Both the position numbers and the translations under genes were made by a program. A DNA stretch of 64,000 nucleotides from Methylobacterium haplocladii (GTDB lineage: Bacteria; Pseudomonadota; Alphaproteobacteria; Rhizobiales; Beijerinckiaceae). Positions 63,714 to 64,000 of the stretch are shown here, one piece after another; the stretch's first letter is position 1; each line of letters opens with the position of its first letter. Location of the stretch: contig NZ_BJZT01000006.1 in NCBI RefSeq assembly GCF_007992175.1, positions 1 to 64,000 of the forward strand. The letters are read 5' to 3'. The notes beneath the pieces were generated by a model. That model had not been told where the DNA came from, searched no databases, and was given only the letters and a program-made list of their open reading frames with translations.

Positions 63714-64000
63714 ATGGCCGATACTTCGGCACCGAACGGCGGCGCGCCGCAGACCGAAGACGTCGCGCCGGCGATCAACGCCCTCGCGCAATACGCCAAG
63801 GACCTCTCCTTCGAGAACCCGCTCGCACCGCGCTCGCCGCAGCAGCAGGACGGCGGACCGCAGATCAACATCCAGGTGAACGTCAACGCGCAGCAGCTCG
63901 CCGAGCAGGATTTCGAAGTCGTGCTGACGCTCGAAGGCGACGCGAAGGTTAAGAACGAGGTGCTGTTCGCCTTCGAGTTGAAATATGCCGGCGTCTTCCG
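63714..64000 (+). CDS. secB: Protein-export chaperone SecB (partial, runs off right edge)
   Basis: First 95 residues visible. AAGGAG lies 7 bases before the ATG. After a polar leader: INALAQYAKDLSFENP, PQINIQVNVNAQQL, DFEVVLTLEGDAK and LFAFELKYAGVF, all characteristic of SecB. Tetrameric chaperone that keeps preproteins unfolded and hands them to SecA. Normally next to dnaQ or tim44 near the origin. Confidence 0.96.
   Translation, partial: MADTSAPNGGAPQTEDVAPAINALAQYAKDLSFENPLAPRSPQQQDGGPQINIQVNVNAQQLAEQDFEVVLTLEGDAKVKNEVLFAFELKYAGVF

Noticed and set aside
60707..63952. A 1081-codon open frame on the plus strand opposite smr, mltA and the tim44-like gene
   Set aside because: Spans three well-supported genes on the other strand and two intergenic gaps; composition is Arg/Gly-rich without domains.
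1..64000. tRNA, rRNA or CRISPR loci
   Set aside because: No cloverleaf with a T-loop GTTCRA context, no rRNA segment and no regularly spaced direct repeats were found by reading both strands; a dedicated tRNA search could still overturn this.

Overview
The window is GC-rich (mostly around two thirds G+C) and densely coding. Gene content and order point to an alphaproteobacterium of the Hyphomicrobiales, most likely a Methylobacterium/Methylorubrum. The reasons are a complete alphaproteobacterial gene-transfer-agent (GTA) cluster, the hemE/ppsR-maf-aroE-coaE-dnaQ block, HdaA, a MucR regulator, Tim44-like and HemJ proteins, and a CtrA-type binding site. The genus is an inference.

Region 1 (1-18.9 kb) is a GTA/prophage-derived cluster read on the minus strand from about 18.9 kb down to the left edge. 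It runs small terminase, large terminase, portal, prohead protease, HK97 capsid, connector, head closure, tail terminator, tail tube, two chaperone-like frames, tape measure, DUF2460, DUF2163, NlpC/P60 and the very large tail-tip protein, then a DUF2793 fibre-like protein, a GH24 endolysin and a holin-like protein. A sigma70-like promoter (TTGACA, 17 bp, TACAAA) sits in front of the first gene. Two secreted trypsin-like proteases on the plus strand interrupt the series between connector and capsid, and several palindromic repeats lie in its gaps.

Region 2 (19-30 kb) holds a receiver-domain protein, a MarR regulator, a DMT transporter, small proteins, ileS (with a striking low-GC patch in its editing domain), lspA, a secreted protein, and a catalytic/non-catalytic M16 peptidase pair that resembles PqqF/PqqG.

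Region 3 (30-37.3 kb) is the classic alphaproteobacterial origin neighbourhood. hemJ and hemE point left; ppsR, maf, a cation-efflux gene, aroE, coaE and dnaQ point right with 4-base overlaps. The 511-base hemE/ppsR gap holds a perfect TTAA-N7-TTAA CtrA site, eight GANTC sites and DnaA-box-like 9-mers. I propose it as the chromosomal replication origin, oriC.

Region 4 (37.3-57.5 kb) includes a DHH phosphoesterase, a DEAD/DEAH helicase with an altered Walker A motif, a monohaem secreted protein, the AI-2E/hdaA/ppk1/ppx set (with a PHO-box-like site before ppk1), oligopeptidase B, mucR, a DUF6456 protein, a decayed toxin-antitoxin locus, an AlgX-like protein, a 2H phosphoesterase, a PAP2 phosphatase and a PilZ protein.

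Region 5 (57.7-64 kb) is mnmE, rho, smr, mltA and a Tim44-like gene on the minus strand, then the start of secB on the plus strand. In related genomes these genes lie on either side of oriC, rho/mnmE beyond hemE and secB/tim44/mltA/smr beyond dnaQ. Finding rho next to smr suggests rearrangement around the origin. I saw no tRNA, rRNA or CRISPR array.
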